Assembly (NCBI RefSeq): GCF_050624435.1
Contig: NC_134530.1
Coordinates: 142,206,721 to 142,270,720, forward strand
From: Tenrec ecaudatus
Lineage: Eukaryota; Chordata; Mammalia; Afrosoricida; Tenrecidae
Length of the DNA: 64,000 nucleotides
Direction: 5' to 3'
The notes under the pieces are model-generated. The model did no database searches. It was not told the DNA's origin and saw nothing but the letters and a program-made list of their open reading frames with translations. Both the position numbers and the translations under genes were made by a program. This document shows positions 1 to 12,719 of the stretch, one piece after another. The first letter of the stretch is position 1. Each line of letters starts with the position of its first letter.

Positions 1-125
1 TGGAGTCAGTTGTGAGGTTAGGAAGTTAGAGATCTCCTGCTTTGCTCATTAATAGTGCTTTGCTTACTCTGGGTCTCTTTCCTTACCATATAAAGTACCT
101 GATTAGTTTCTTCATCTCTAAAATC
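1..125 (-). repeat. L1 ORF2 fragment, inverted 5' part
   Basis: Antisense L1 ORF2 sequence from the region just before the conserved GGITLPDF motif. It parallels the second antisense copy near 19180-19270. It abuts a sense fragment of the same LINE at about 125. Confidence 0.65.
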
Positions 126-1190
126 TATAAAACATCAACAAGAAAAAGCTAAGTAATCCACATTTTAAAAATCGGAAGATGACATGACCAGACAGTTCAC
201 TAAAGAAGCCATCAAGGCAGTTAACAAACATGAAGAAAGGCTTTCTGATCACTAGCCATTTGAGAGATGCAAATTGATAATAATGAGATATCTCACATAA
301 TCGATGATCGAAAATTCAAAAAAATAGAAATTAACAAATGTTAGAGAGGGCATGGAAGATTTGAGCCCTCATACATTGCTGGTGGAACATTACATAACCA
401 TCGTGGAAAGCAGGATGGTACTGGTAGTTTTAAGACCATCTGATTCAAGAATCCTTACCCTACTCAGTACCTACCCAAGAGAAGTAAGAGCCATAGTGTG
501 GTACTTACCTAATTTCATGTCAACTTGATAAGGAAGTGTAGGGGTGGAGTCTAGCCTACCAATCAGGTCACAGCCTGATGATGCCTCCTTGTGGGTGCAG
601 CCTTCTCATGAGGATTCTGGGAATTTCCTCTCTTTCCTACCTTCCCCGAGGTAGGACATACTCTCTCTCTACTTCACCTTCCTGTTGACGAGCCATGTGG
701 AGCCATGCTGAGACATGAGCGAGCCATGCAGTGGAGACCTGTGCCAGTCTGGTGATGCATCCACCACCACTGGATCCACCAGACTTTTCACCCACCAACT
801 TGTGATCTTCCTGCATTCTGCATCACTGCATGTGGCTGTGTGAGTCTGAAGATTTATGGACTGATATCAGTCTTATGGGATAACATCACACTTATGGACT
901 TGATCTAGACTGGGCTGGAATATTTCTTAATATACAATTACTCTTTGATATAAAGCCCTTTCTTAGACATATATGAGTGTCTCTGAATTTATTTCCCTAG
1001 TCAACTGGACATAACACATATAACATGATGATATATATGCTCATCCATGTTCATGACAGCACTATTCACAATGACAAGAAACTGGAGACCACTTAAATGA
1101 TAAATGTCAGCTTGGTCGCCAAATTTATCATCCAGTCAATATTATGGCAAGAACTATAACCACACATAACTCAGAGGGGATAAAGTAAAA
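126..1190 (+). repeat. L1 ORF2 3' end and 3'UTR, split by an LTR
   Basis: Sense remnants of the L1 ORF2 C-terminus run to about 496 and resume at about 1019 with sequence typical of the following ORF2 segment. The gap is filled by a solo LTR. Many substitutions and frameshifts mark it as old. Confidence 0.7.
497..1016 (+). repeat. Solo LTR, family A (ERVL/MaLR-like)
   Basis: Begins TGTGGTACTTACC and ends near ATAACACA, matching five other copies in this window. Flanks CATAG and CATAT suggest a 5-bp duplication with one mismatch. It interrupts an L1 copy. Confidence 0.7.
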
Positions 1191-1199
1191 GAGGAAGAT

Positions 1200-2050
1200 T
1201 CCCAATTCTCTGGATAGCTCACAGGCTGTGAATGCCCTGTCAGAAAAGGAAATATTGTCTCCGGTCACCTTTAGGCTTCTGCCTACTTTTCAGCCTATTA
1301 CCACCAAACACCTATAGCATTTAAATTTCTGAACATGCAGGTGTGATATATATTGCAAATATTTAAGATGCTATGAAGACCTATATAAACATGGCCAAAT
1401 TCACTTTATTGACCCAGTGCCACCGGGTCAACTCTGGCTCCTAGAGGTCCCATGTACAAAGTAGAACTGTGCTGTGGGTATATGATACTGTACATCTTTA
1501 TGGGTGTGGAAAGCTTCTTCTTTCTCTCCAGGAGTAGCTGGTGCAGCCGAACTGCTGTCACCCAGCCTCCTATTGACAGAAGCCATAGGTAGGGCCTTCA
1601 TGCCAATTTGGAAAGTTGAGGCTATGATGCAATTATCTACCCTGATTTTGTATCAATTCTATAGGGGATGGTAATGTAGGACCACAATTTCCTTGAGAAT
1701 CTTGGTCTTGTTAACTATTAAATCATATGGAAGCAGACAAGAACAATAAGAATAACTGGAGACTAGCAAATGTAGTGTGAAATAGTAAGACAGCCAGAGT
1801 TACAGCTGATGTTTGTTTTTCTGAAACCTTACATAAATATCATGCATAAGGTACTTTTGTGTGTCTCGCAACTTCATTTTGAGATGTATCCATGTCGTTC
1901 CTTGTAGAATGTTTGTGCCTTTTATACTGTCACTCATACAATCTCCCTGTTACCTATTTTGGGGAATTAGGAACAGTGATGTTTTGAGCATCCTGTATGG
2001 ATCTTTCAGAGAACACATTTTGTTTGGTCTACAACTAGGAATGGCTTTCA
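1200..2050. other. Mostly unclassified intron sequence
   Basis: No gene seen. A degraded antisense SINE lies at about 1418-1610; the remainder is not recognised. Confidence 0.5.
1418..1610 (-). repeat. AfroSINE, degraded
   Basis: Antisense body with the motif GTAGAACTG and the pattern of the AfroSINE 3' half, heavily mutated. Confidence 0.5.
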
Positions 2051-2345
2051 TTGACAGAGAAGCAGACAAGAGACATGGATGGACTTGGAGAAGAACATTA
2101 TGCTGAATGAAATCAATCACAAAAGGAAAAATATTGTATAATACCACTGTCATAAAGGAAAAATCATACCAAAAGAAAAACAGCTTTGATGGATAGAGGG
2201 GCGGGAAGGAAAGGGGGGGGGGAATAAAGCAACAGGCTAGAAGGTAAGCAGGGGCTAAGGAATGATGGGGAAGTTAGTATCCACTTGAGGGAGAAGAGGA
2301 AAAAGGGGGGGCAGGGCGAGCTATTGGGAGGAGTGATGTATCCTT
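2050..2345 (+). repeat. L1 3'UTR-like segment with purine-rich tract
   Basis: Resembles the sequence around the end of mammalian L1 (AAAAGGAAAAATATTGTATAAT type) followed by G-rich polypurine runs including ten G at about 2213. Confidence 0.5.
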
Positions 2346-2572
2346 TCAGTTATTGAATACAAAATTAATTACATGAAATGTAAACTCCCACCTAATTACA
2401 ATTAAAGTTATAAAAGCATATTTCAAACAAAATCTGTATATAAAATTAAAGATAAATACTATAAGAAACAAACTCCTAAAACGTTTTTCTGAAAAATACC
2501 TAATTACAAAGACATGCACTGCATTAATAGAATACTTGCCAATGTTTTCTAAGAAACTACCAACACTAATGC

Positions 2573-2725
2573 AAGGAGCCCTAGTGGTGTAGTGGTTACT
2601 CATTGGGCTTCCATTCACATGGTTGGCAGTTCAAACACACCAGCAGCTCCTCAAGAAAACAGTCCTGGAAACACACAGGGGGTCACTATGAGTCAGCATC
2701 GGCTCGATGGCAGTACGTTTGCAGA
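2573..2725 (+). repeat. AfroSINE
   Basis: Head AGGAGCCCTAGTGGTGTAG (tRNA-like A-box region), GGCAGTTCAAACAC (B-box region) and tail GGTCACTATGAGTCAGCATC then GGCTCGATGGCAG. About 150 bp, with an internal deletion relative to longer copies. Confidence 0.87.
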
Positions 2726-2934
2726 ATGTATCAACATTCATAATGGCCTCTCGATTTCCTATATTGCTTTAATCAAAATAAATCCACGTGCCCCAAATTA
2801 AATGCCCCTGGGTTACCATGAGCAAACATTTACCACTGAACACTGAAAGAAGCTATTTTCAAAATAAATCCCTCAGGATTTCTCCTGTTGAGACAATGAC
2901 AACTATGTGGTTCCCGTTTTCTACAGGCCCTCAA

Positions 2935-3120
2935 AGCAAACCAAAAAACAAATTCAAGTTCACTGCCACTGTGTCAATGCCTACTCTTAGTGATCCTATA
3001 GGGGGCAGAACTGCTCCTGTGAGTCTCCAAGCCTTGCTCCCTCAGTGTCTGTTGTCTTTGAACTGCTGACCTTGAAGTTAGCAGCCCAACATATCACGAG
3101 CAAACCACCAGGGCTCTGCT
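2935..3120 (-). repeat. AfroSINE
   Basis: Reverse-complement copy ending with the head complement ACCACCAGGGCTC at about 3108. Confidence 0.85.
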
Positions 3121-4655
3121 TCAAAGCAAAACAGCTGCTTCTAATGTATTCACTCAATTTAAAGCAATTGATTTCATTCCATTCAACTCAAACACGGAGT
3201 TCCTCCTTAAACACAAAAGCAGGAGAGAAGCCAAGAGGATTTTACCCCTGAAGCCAGTAGGTAAAATGTAGAGTAAGAAGGTTGGAGAGAGGTGACAAGA
3301 ACCCTAAGTAATTGAGGTGCACTCTCCTGCAAGGACAAATAGACAGTGTCGGCCCTCAGTCGCTGCAATAAGGTCCACGTCACAAAGAGGGTGGGCATTT
3401 CACTCACCCACGCACTGCACTTACAGTAAGAAGTCAGGAAGTTCACAGACCAGCTATGCAGGGTCACGGGGACACCAGTAAGTGATATGGCAAGGCATGA
3501 TGGGGCCCTAGGGGAGCGTATGAGAGGAATCTAAAATGGAATGGCATGCCTGAAGAAGCAACCCTCTGAATTCTGAAGACACTTGGAGGTGAGCCACATC
3601 AAAGGGGAAAGGTGCTCCTCCTCCATAGAGTAGCATGCACAGCGACAAGGAAGTGGGAGAAAGCGTGGCACATTCAGGTCACAGTGTAGTGAAGAAATGG
3701 ATTCGGTGGAAGAGAAACAAGTGATGAAGGTATTAAATTGGGAAAATGTATAATAAAGAATTTAACCTTGCCACAAAAGAGGTCTGACCTCTACCCTTGG
3801 CATCCGTCTCAGAGGTGATCGTGCTTGCTGGGCGTCCTTTTCACTAGCCAGACGATAACACGGGATTTAGGGTAGATGCTGGCCACACCTTAGGGTGGGG
3901 ACTGGTCACACCAGAAAGACCAACATAGAATCTAGCGTAGGAACTTTGAGTCATGAAGTTGACCTAGATACAGGGATCAACCATGTGGGTAATCCATCTG
4001 TGGATCACATAAGGGAGCCTGATAATAACTCTGGATACCAAAAGTTTAGGTGAATTCCCTAGATGGCACATTGGGAGAGCTCAGTAACAAGACAGTACTG
4101 TGGTCTGACTCCATCAGGAGAAGACCACAGAGGCTAAGCATCTGGTCCCTGTCCCTCCGCGGACTTCCTCTATATCCTTCCCCTTTAAGAACCCACACCA
4201 CAAGCAGAACCGCTTTCCGTGAGATCTGTGAGTCCAGTGAATTACCAACGTGAATCCCCTGAACTTCAGCTAGCATCTGAAGTGTAGGAAACCTTAAAGA
4301 CTGCGGCCTATAAACCCTCCAGTGTCTGAACTCCTCACGGCAGGGCTTGGTTGAACTGAAATATTTATCCTGAGGCTATTGGAAAGGTGTAATTGATAGG
4401 TACTGAAAACGTGAAGTTCTGTAGGAAACCTGTGAGCAGCTGGCGAGTGCCTGGTTGAGGCATGAGACTGAGGAGCAGCGTGAGGAGAGATGTGGCTCAG
4501 GACTGCAGCAGCGCAGAGGAACGGGAAATGGGACTTGGAAGATTGATACATTTGAAGGGGGTGATAGTTGAAGGTAGATTGTTTTTTGCTTTTGGAATTT
4601 TTGGGGGGGGTTGTTTTTTTTAATATGAGAGATGGATGCATATGTTTTGGTTTGT
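3121..4655. other. Unclassified intron sequence
   Basis: No gene, RNA or clear repeat recognised. Short open frames here have no recognisable family. A T- and G-homopolymer stretch lies at about 4576-4620. Confidence 0.5.
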
Positions 4656-4659
4656 TTTT

Positions 4660-4860
4660 TAAGCAAAAAGCAATGATAATTCTGATTCATAGCCACCCTA
4701 TCAGGTGAAATATAACTGATCCTTTGGGTTTCCGAGGCTGTAAATTCCTATGGAAGCAGAAAGCCTTGTTTACCTCTCTCTGGTCTGCTGCTAGGTCTGA
4801 ACTGCTGACTTTGAGATTAGCAGATCAAAACAGAACTCACTATGCCAGGGGGCCTCTTCT
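4660..4860 (-). repeat. AfroSINE
   Basis: Antisense copy; the B-box complement GTCTGAACTGCTGAC and head complement GCCAGGGGGCCTC are visible. Confidence 0.75.
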
Positions 4861-5884
4861 CCTGAAAACCCTACTGTGCTTCTGAGATGGGGGAGGGACG
4901 TGCTAAGAAAGCATATATTTAAAGCTCCTTGTTTGTAAAAACTAATCATTTTTAAAATGTGGATGAATAAATAAAATATCTAATACTATCTGTACCCTCA
5001 TTATAACAAAATGGAAAAAAATAATCTCTTAACACAATTTATAACATTTTCCAAAGAGTTCTGAACAACTCAAATGACTTAAATTTGAAGTAACTCCAAT
5101 TTGGACCAAACTAAAGTCCTTTCTTTAGTTGGGTTGTACATATACTTAGAGTTAAAATAGGATTAAAATAGAATAAAAGGAGTAAATTATATTCTGGGTC
5201 TTTTTTTTTTTTGCTTGTTTGTTAATTATAAACAAGAGCTCTAAATTCTAACACTAGCAAGTGTTTCTTATTTAGGACAATCTTGAGTAAAAATAATGAC
5301 ACTCGATTTTAGGGGAGACAATTTGGGAGAGATCCTTGTTTCCCACAGTATATTCAATATCCTCTGTGAACAAAATAAATCAAATGCACCAAAAAAAAAA
5401 AAAATAATGACACTCTACCTGAATCACTAACCCCCCCCCCCTCCCCAACCTCATTAGCCTGTTTGCAACTTGTGTTCTTGATTGCCTCATTCATTTGTTT
5501 AATTGACTGTAAAGAAATCAAAGCTGGCCAAGTGAGTCATGAATGAGTCATAGCTCACTGCCTGGAGTAGCCACAAGTCTGACTATGAGATAATAGCACA
5601 CAAATACTGTGGGCTTGGCCAAAGCAGCAAACATGAGAAAAGGAACACTTCTTCCTGCCACTTGAAGAGGTGAGGTTCAACCAAATACATCTTAGATATT
5701 AAAACAATTCAACTAAACTAGGGATTGGCTTCTTTCTTAGAAATTTGTAGATTTAGATGCAGAATATCTGCCATAGAAATGCAAATTGTCTGCAGCGTCA
5801 AACCAGAATAAATCCGTTTGAAGCCCTGCACTGAGCCAGGAACACACACCAGTATGTCCGTGTCTCGACGTCACTCTGAATGAA
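4861..5884. other. Unclassified AT-rich intron sequence
   Basis: AT-rich, with A-runs at about 5391 and a run of twelve C at about 5431. No gene or clear repeat seen. Confidence 0.5.
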
Positions 5885-6470
5885 ACACAGATGAAGATGA
5901 AGAATTGCATCCTTCAGTATTGATTAAACTCCATGTCAAGAAGACCAAAATCCTCACAACTGGACCAACAGGAAACATCTTGATAAATGGAGCAAAGCGT
6001 GAAGTTGTCAAGGATTTCATCTTGCTTAAATCCACGATCAATATACACAGAAACAACTATCAAGAAATCAAATGATATCCTGCATTGGGTAAATCTGCAT
6101 GAGACCTCTTCAGAGTTTGAAAACAAGGATATTATTTTGAGGACGAAGGTGTGCCTGACCCAATCCATGGTAGTTTCAATTGTCTCGTCTGACACTGAAT
6201 AAAGACGACCAAAGAAAAATGCACGCATTTGAACTACAGTGTCGGAGAAGCACATTGGCGAGTACCATGGACTTCCAAAAGAACAAATAAACCTTGGAAG
6301 GAGAGCTGGGGATGGCGAGACTTAGCTGCACATACTTTGCACATGTCTGTGTGGAGAGACCAGTCCCTGAGAAGGACATCATGTAAAATGGAGGGACAGT
6401 GAAAAGGAGGAAGGCCCCCAAAGAGATGGACTGACCCAGTGGCTGCAACATGGACTCAAACTACAAAAGG
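5885..6470 (+). repeat. RTE LINE, 3' end of ORF2
   Basis: Sense fragment covering the end of the afrotherian RTE reading frame: AAAATCCTCACAACTGGACC, then the segment around the C-terminal GCCAAAAGAAC type block and the stretch before the 3' tail. Several stop codons make it inactive. Confidence 0.85.
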
Positions 6471-6559
6471 AAGGAAAAGAGAGAGTCCATCTCCACACAA
6501 GCCCAAGGCTGACTGGCACAAGGCAGAAGTCACCAGCCATCTCTCTCTACCCTATTTCA

Positions 6560-7090
6560 ATACCAACAGTTCCTCCATCAATACTCGACTGGGTTCGATA
6601 ATGCATTGCAGTGGTCACAGATAATGCTCAAAATCAGGGGGGTTTATTAGGGAAATTGACAGGTTACCGCATGCCAGAATAAGAAAACATTGTGGATACA
6701 GTCAACAGCAACATGTCTCCTCACGCAGCATCCCAGTCTCTCTCTTCTCTAAGCCACACTGCCCCTTAGCCTCTGCCTGCATGAGCAAGGAAGCCCCCGA
6801 TGCTCGGCCTCAGGGTCTCAGTGCTGCTTTCTGCCCTGTCCCTGGTCTCCTAGCAGCATGATCTCTGCTGGCTCGGCCACTTCAGGCAGGGGTTTTATAC
6901 ATGCTCCACTGGTGCCTCTTCTTCCTTGAGGGTCCTGGGAAGTCTCCCTGCTTCTGCGATAGCTCTCTTACAGCCAGGGGCGTGGCAACTAAATCCAGCC
7001 AATCCACTGGATTCATAGTTCACATGCCCTGTTTGCATAGTTCCACCCAATCATTGGATGGGCGTTACAGAGACATGGATACAAGATAAC
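6560..7090 (-). repeat. Possible LTR, antisense
   Basis: On the minus strand there is a TATAAAACC box (about 6893-6899) and about 250 bp downstream an AATAAA signal (about 6640-6645), a spacing typical of U3-R in retroviral LTRs. The surrounding region is not a recognised SINE or LINE. Ends and target-site duplication could not be fixed. Confidence 0.35.
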
Positions 7091-7094
7091 TATT

Positions 7095-9250
7095 TCCGGA
7101 AGAAAAGAAGACTGAGGAGAAGAGGTGTTTTTATCAAGTTGCTTAAGTATGCTCCAAGTGAGGCTCTAAGTGAATTTGCAGGCTTGAGCACTGTAGTCAA
7201 AAGGAAATTCCTATGTTAATCAGCTCCTTTTGAAAATTAAAAAACTAAGGGAAAAGGGAAGTATGGATAGTGTCGCTTCTCATTGTTCTTATAAGTCTTT
7301 ATCGCACTGTATTATATCATCTCCACATTTTAATTATATGAGCACATTCCATCTAGACGCCAATCAGCAGACACTACTCACCTCCGTCTTTCATGCCTTA
7401 CATGTCCCCATCACCGGGACACCACATGCATGCTCCTCTGCCTTGGAGCACACAATGAAAGCTTCCGGGGTTCAATAAGGAATGCTCCTTTCTCTCCATG
7501 TGAATTTAGAACCAAATGAGAAATAAATGGGTGAGTTAGAAAAATATCCGTGTTTTTTTAACTATATTGAAAGATGGGAGTAAGTATGTACTGTGTATAC
7601 TTGTGTATACGCTGAGTTTTCGGCACATCTTTTATGCAGTTTGTGGTAAAATTAGGTGATTCAGTTGATACTCAGGTCAGCTTATATTCAAGCATATAGG
7701 GTAACTAAATAGCTTTCCTAATGCCCTTTCCACAATCAAAGGTCAACCCCACAGGGGCAGAGCCTGTTCCATAACATATCTTAATGGCAAAGAACAAGCC
7801 AGAGAGTCCCTGCTCTGTGGACTGAAGATATTCACGAGGGGCCCAGAGGTAGAGAAAAGCCACAGATGTCACTCCACTGGAAGCCCGTCTTAAGAGAAGC
7901 AGAAGAGTGGGACATAGGCATTCTCCATACAACCTGCTTCGTTTCATTTTCTCATCCATTAGGCCCGTGGGCTACCTGGGCGATGGGGGCACCCATGGGA
8001 GAAAAGCTATGGAGCTACCTTGTTCCCACTCGGAAGAGGTGCTTTCCACTGCCCACTGGACGGTGTCTCCGGGGGTGGGAGAAGCAGCAGCAGAAGACCA
8101 AATAAGCAACAAATGAATGCCCAGGCCATGGCCAACCCAAGGCCAAGTCTGTTCCCTCCTGTTTCCTTTCCCGCTCCAATAGGGACTGGGCAGTGAAATG
8201 AATCACCAACTAAGGTCACCACAAAATACAATGCACCCTCTGGGTCCCAGATTTAAAGCCATCTCTTCCCCTCGGCAAGCCAAGTCTCAGGACCAGGACT
8301 TGGTGTCATCGAGGCTCATGCAACGGCTTCCAGATATGACAGTCGTGACCTCAGGCCATCGCAGGGATAGACTGTCGCAGAGAAGACGGCAGTCCTCCCG
8401 GTGTCAGCTCGGCCAGGATGCCCCTAACAAGAGGCCCCTTATCTACAGAATAAAACCCCACGGGCAGAAATCTCCAAGTGAGAGAGGGACTGGGGTGCTA
8501 TTCCTTTCCACGCCCTGCCCTGTACTCCCTCACAAGAATGCCATTTAGATCATCACTGCCATCTCTCAGAGAACAGAAATCTGCTCAGGCCCTAATCCTG
8601 CAGCCTTCCTTCCCAACCTGCACCTCCACCCTGCATGCTCCCGAGCTTCCAATTCCCCTGCAAGGCCCATCGATGTGTCTGGCCCCGAAGGGCTGAACTA
8701 AATGTGGATCCTGTGTAGAAATTATCTCTACGAACGTTTCAAGCAGGAGTTGGTTCATCTTGGGCCCCAGCATCTGTTGCAGTGCCTTTTGCTTTGAGCG
8801 TGAAAACTGTTTCCCGGGAAGCTCCTCTCTTTGTCCCCACATTTTTCAAGCAAAGTCGGCCGATTCCAGAGTCACTGGCCCAGTTTCTAAAGCTCGCCAT
8901 CCTGGTGGGCCAGGAGAACTCTCACGTGCTCATGGGCAGCTTAAGAACTAGGGTTCCTGCAGTCAAGGCCTGGTTTTATTGTTCTCCTCTTCAGAAGAAC
9001 ACTCCTTGTGCTTAATTTTGCTCTGCTTGACCTTCTTCTGTTGACACATCTCAGAGACATGTTTCCTTTCTCTTCCACTGTAAGGTTATTAGCACTGTTG
9101 AGGAGACATGACTGAACAGCTTGCTCCTTTGTACTTCCTTCATAACTTCCTACCCCAGGTATTTGTGTTTCTAACATATTTATCTGCATTTCCTTTTATA
9201 AAGTCATTCAGGAATTTCAAAGTTCTGAATATGATAAGGGGGAAAGATGG
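7095..9250. other. Unclassified intron sequence
   Basis: No gene or clear repeat. Moderately GC-rich between 7.8 and 8.9 kb, where overlapping open frames on both strands resemble nothing known. Confidence 0.5.
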
Positions 9251-9254
9251 GGCT

Positions 9255-9360
9255 TTCTTCTCCAATGAGTTACAGTCTTGGAAACTTACAGGGGGTTGTT
9301 CTACCATGTTCTACAGGGTCACTATGAGTTGTCATCTGCAATGGCAATGAGTTTGGTTTG
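9255..9360 (+). repeat. AfroSINE, 3' half
   Basis: Carries GGGTCACTATGAGTTGTCAT and the GGCAATGAGTTTGGTTTGG tail; the tRNA-like head is missing. Confidence 0.72.
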
Positions 9361-9409
9361 GAAGATGACAAAAAATAATGCATTCATTGGTTAAACCAAG
9401 CTTATCAAT

Positions 9410-9916
9410 TGATGAAGTTGATTGTGCCAACCTGGCCAATAAACACATGTGGGGTTAATTGAAGGGCAGAGAGATAAATGGCCCACTGAACCTTGCCTTT
9501 CTAGTTCTCGGGTCTCTCACTTTCTGATGGTCGGACCAGGGTGCAGCTGCCTTACAGTTCCCTGCTTCAGCTTGCAAGGCTCACTTCCTGCAAGACATCC
9601 CCAAGGAGAGGCCACATGGACCTACCCCGATGCAGCCCTGGGTGCTGGAGCAGCCATGTGGAGACCCCTGCCAGCGCTGAGATGCTTACATGTTCACTGA
9701 CTCGGCTTTCCTCCTGCAGTCACTGTCATTGCGTCTGTTTTGTGAGATGAAGGAGGACTTTGCGGATTGGTGTTGGACATATGGATTAATGTTGGATTTG
9801 AGGGCTTGGGCAGCACTGTGTTGGATGTTTCCTTGATGTGCACTTAACCTTTATATAAAACTCTCTGTAATGCATGAATTTCTGTGGATTTTCCCTAAAG
9901 TACCCAGACTAACACA
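9410..9916 (+). repeat. Solo LTR, mosaic of families A and B
   Basis: 507 bp, starts TGATGAAGTTG and ends CTAACACA, flanked on both sides by the perfect 5-bp duplication TCAAT (9405-9409 and 9917-9921). The first ~170 bp match the family B LTR at 40714, the rest matches family A. Confidence 0.85.
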
Positions 9917-9921
9917 TCAAT

Positions 9922-12235
9922 CTTCACTTCCTGAGGTAGATATTTCTAGCCAGGAGACCACTTCCCTTACGTGGCATATACCCAGGTCTGGGCTGGATCC
10001 CCAAAACACAAGTCTGCAAACTGCACTCTCGAGCCACATGTGGCTCTTTTGGTACTTACATGTGGGTGAGGTAAAATTGAAAGTGAAAATAAAACTATAA
10101 CTGTTTCATTTTTAAAGGGTATTAATCAGATCAGAGTGATTTTATTTGTTTGTAAAAATATTTATTGGTCTTGAATAGTTTTACACTGTTGTGAGAGACA
10201 GCACTGGTCCTTCCATGTGTATACTTTTTCTTCTTTAGAAATCCTAACTTCATAAATCACCTGTGCGAGTTCCCTCGGAGCACAGGTGATACCTGCTTAC
10301 TCAATCACAATGCCTTTGTCATCCTGAAACCAAGTTATGTGCATTCCTCAACATTGCTTGCCCTGTATTTACTGCCTTTTCCTCCCAAAGGCAAACTTCC
10401 CGTATCGTTTAGTATTGTTACTGGTGGGTGAGGGACTCACAAATTAGATGACGGTGTGCCTTCAAGGTAGATGTACGAGCTGGCCACGGCCCTCCACTTG
10501 GGCTCAAACTGCTGGCTTTGTGTAAACCCCCCACTGGCAGCCTCTTAGACAAGCAGCCGCTGCACAGGACTGCACCTGACCCAGATCTGGACAAATCAAG
10601 AGCAGTTTCCGACAGTTCTTAATACAAACGACAGCAGCGTCCTTACAGGGAACTCTGGTATTTCTGGGTCTTGTGAAAACCTGGCGCTGTTTGTCCCGCT
10701 CCTGTTTCTTGAGGCCCTCACGTCCGTGCATCACTGCTCCCTCCCTCCCTCCACTGGAAAGGGCACCGTGAGAGTGACTCTCCTTTGCCTTGTGTCCTGC
10801 CTAGTCTCTTAAGGTCTCATTTTCCCCTTCCCACGTCCCGTAAGCTAGAAGCCTCTCTCAGTTTAATTAGTCTTTTCGGTCTCTCACTGCTCCTCTTCTG
10901 ATAAGACCAAAGCATATTTCTAAAGCCACTCGTGTTCCTCTTTATTTCCTAAGAAAACTGGCTCTCCAGACACAGGCCTTTGTAATTATCTTCTTAAGAT
11001 GTGGGTTTTTCAACGTCACTGAGTCACGCACGGTCATGGGCTCGACCCAAGTATACCATCTACACACCTTCAACAAGGATCCAACCCCTCGTCTTTCGTT
11101 CTGGATTATTAATAAAATCTGCCACTCTCTGATAGGTGAAGCTACAGATTGGTGATCGAATCGAATCATTCGTTACCAAGTCCTGAGCCAGCGCAGCTCC
11201 CACTTCATTGGGGAGGTACTTCTGCTGGCACCCAACGCCAATGCTGCTGTCCCTCTAGGCAAGGTTTTGTGCCGCTTAGCAGCCTCTGGCCTTGGGGGGA
11301 TGTGCACATCTGCAGAAAGGAGGCTTTCCACTCCGCCCTCAGTAGGTAAGATGAAGGCTGGCCAGATACTAGGCTGCCTATTAAGATCTTAGAGAACAAT
11401 TACAAAATTACATGAGAGGAGTCCCTGGGGCCCTTCCTTCGCCCTGGAATAGAGTGACCAGAGTGTGCTAAATCCAATTCCTGACTTCCTACCTAGGCCT
11501 GGTTCTCACAATTCAAAGAAAGAAACTCACGCAGTAAGTTCTCGGAACTTCGTCACTTTTGCAGCTAAAAGTCCTGGCCTGCCACTTTGAGAAATAGAAC
11601 AGGCAACAAATGATATTTTACTCCAAATGAAGGGAAAAACCCAACCCTTTTCCTCAGCCTCAACTGCAACACCAAACCAAGGTGTCTACCCCAAACCCAA
11701 ATTCCAAGTGCCTCAGTCCACAAAGCTCAGCCCAGCTCCGCTTCTGAGAGTGTCCTGTACTTCTGAAGGCCGAATGACCCATCACATGCAGGTTAGGAGA
11801 GCTACCTGCCTGTGGGCCAGGCCACCTAAAACGTCATGGTTCCCCAAGACCAAGATCTCTCAAATAACGAGAGAAAACATTCTTGGACTCTACTCAACCA
11901 CAATCATAGGAGGTACCGTCTGCATCCCAAATTCTGCTTCGTGGATTGTGAGGAACGTTAGCGGGTTCCTTAAATAATAAGTACTCCTCTACTGAGTGGG
12001 AGACTCAATGAGCATAAGATACAATAGAGACAAGAATCAGATCAAAGCATGTCCTTTTAGAAAACTAATATATATTGGAAAGTGTGGCTTGGATGTATAC
12101 TCTGTTCTCCAACACACACACCACTCCCACCCCTTGAAGATAGGACCTGCTCTGCTCAACCTCCCACATGAAGGGGGGGGGAGTGGGAGTGGGACCATCA
12201 CCCTCCTTGCAGTTTAAGTGGGTCTCAAAGGGAAA
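9922..12235. other. Largely unclassified intron sequence
   Basis: No gene recognised. A short segment at about 10005-10110 with CGAGCCACATGTGGCTCTTT is reminiscent of a hAT-type repeat but too short to call. Confidence 0.5.
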
Positions 12236-12239
12236 ACAA

Positions 12240-12445
12240 CAAAACCACTGTTCCCTAGTTGATTTCGACTCACAGTGAGTGCCCGCGCAGGGCAGAGAGG
12301 AACTGCCCCAGAGGGGTTGGTCTAAGGCTGCAGTCCTCACAGGCACAGGCTGCTTCATCTCTCTCCCAGGGAGCAGCGGGCTTCAAACTGAAACCTTTTG
12401 TTTAGCAGCCAAATGCTTAACTCACTGCACCACCTGGGCGCCTCT
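12240..12445 (-). repeat. AfroSINE
   Basis: Antisense copy; the A-box-region complement TCACTGCACCACCTGGGCGC is clear at the right end. Confidence 0.87.
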
Positions 12446-12611
12446 CTCAACGAGAAGGTCAGGACATTCTGAGTCACACATATCCAGGTATTACTCTAAC
12501 AGGTTCTTCCACAAGGAACCAGGTGTGGGGAGAGTGTTCACGCCCCGCCACCCCAAATACATCCCCTCCCTTATAACCGCTATGACCCCACACTGCGAAG
12601 ATGTGTCTCTA

Positions 12612-12716
12612 TGTCTGCCTTCCCTACCTAACTGTTGAGCTCTTCATTGTCTTTTTAGTGCCTAGCAGGGCCACCAATATAGCATGTTCTCAGTAAATGT
12701 TTGTTGAATGAATGGT
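12612..12716 (+). repeat. L2 3' end
   Basis: Ends with the L2 signature CTCAGTAAATGTTTGTTGAA followed by TGAATG. Confidence 0.75.
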
Positions 12717-12719
12717 GAG

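Noticed and set aside
10005-10110. hAT-like fragment with CGAGCCACATGTGGCTCTTT
   Set aside because: Too short, with no inverted repeat or duplication found; it remains only a resemblance.
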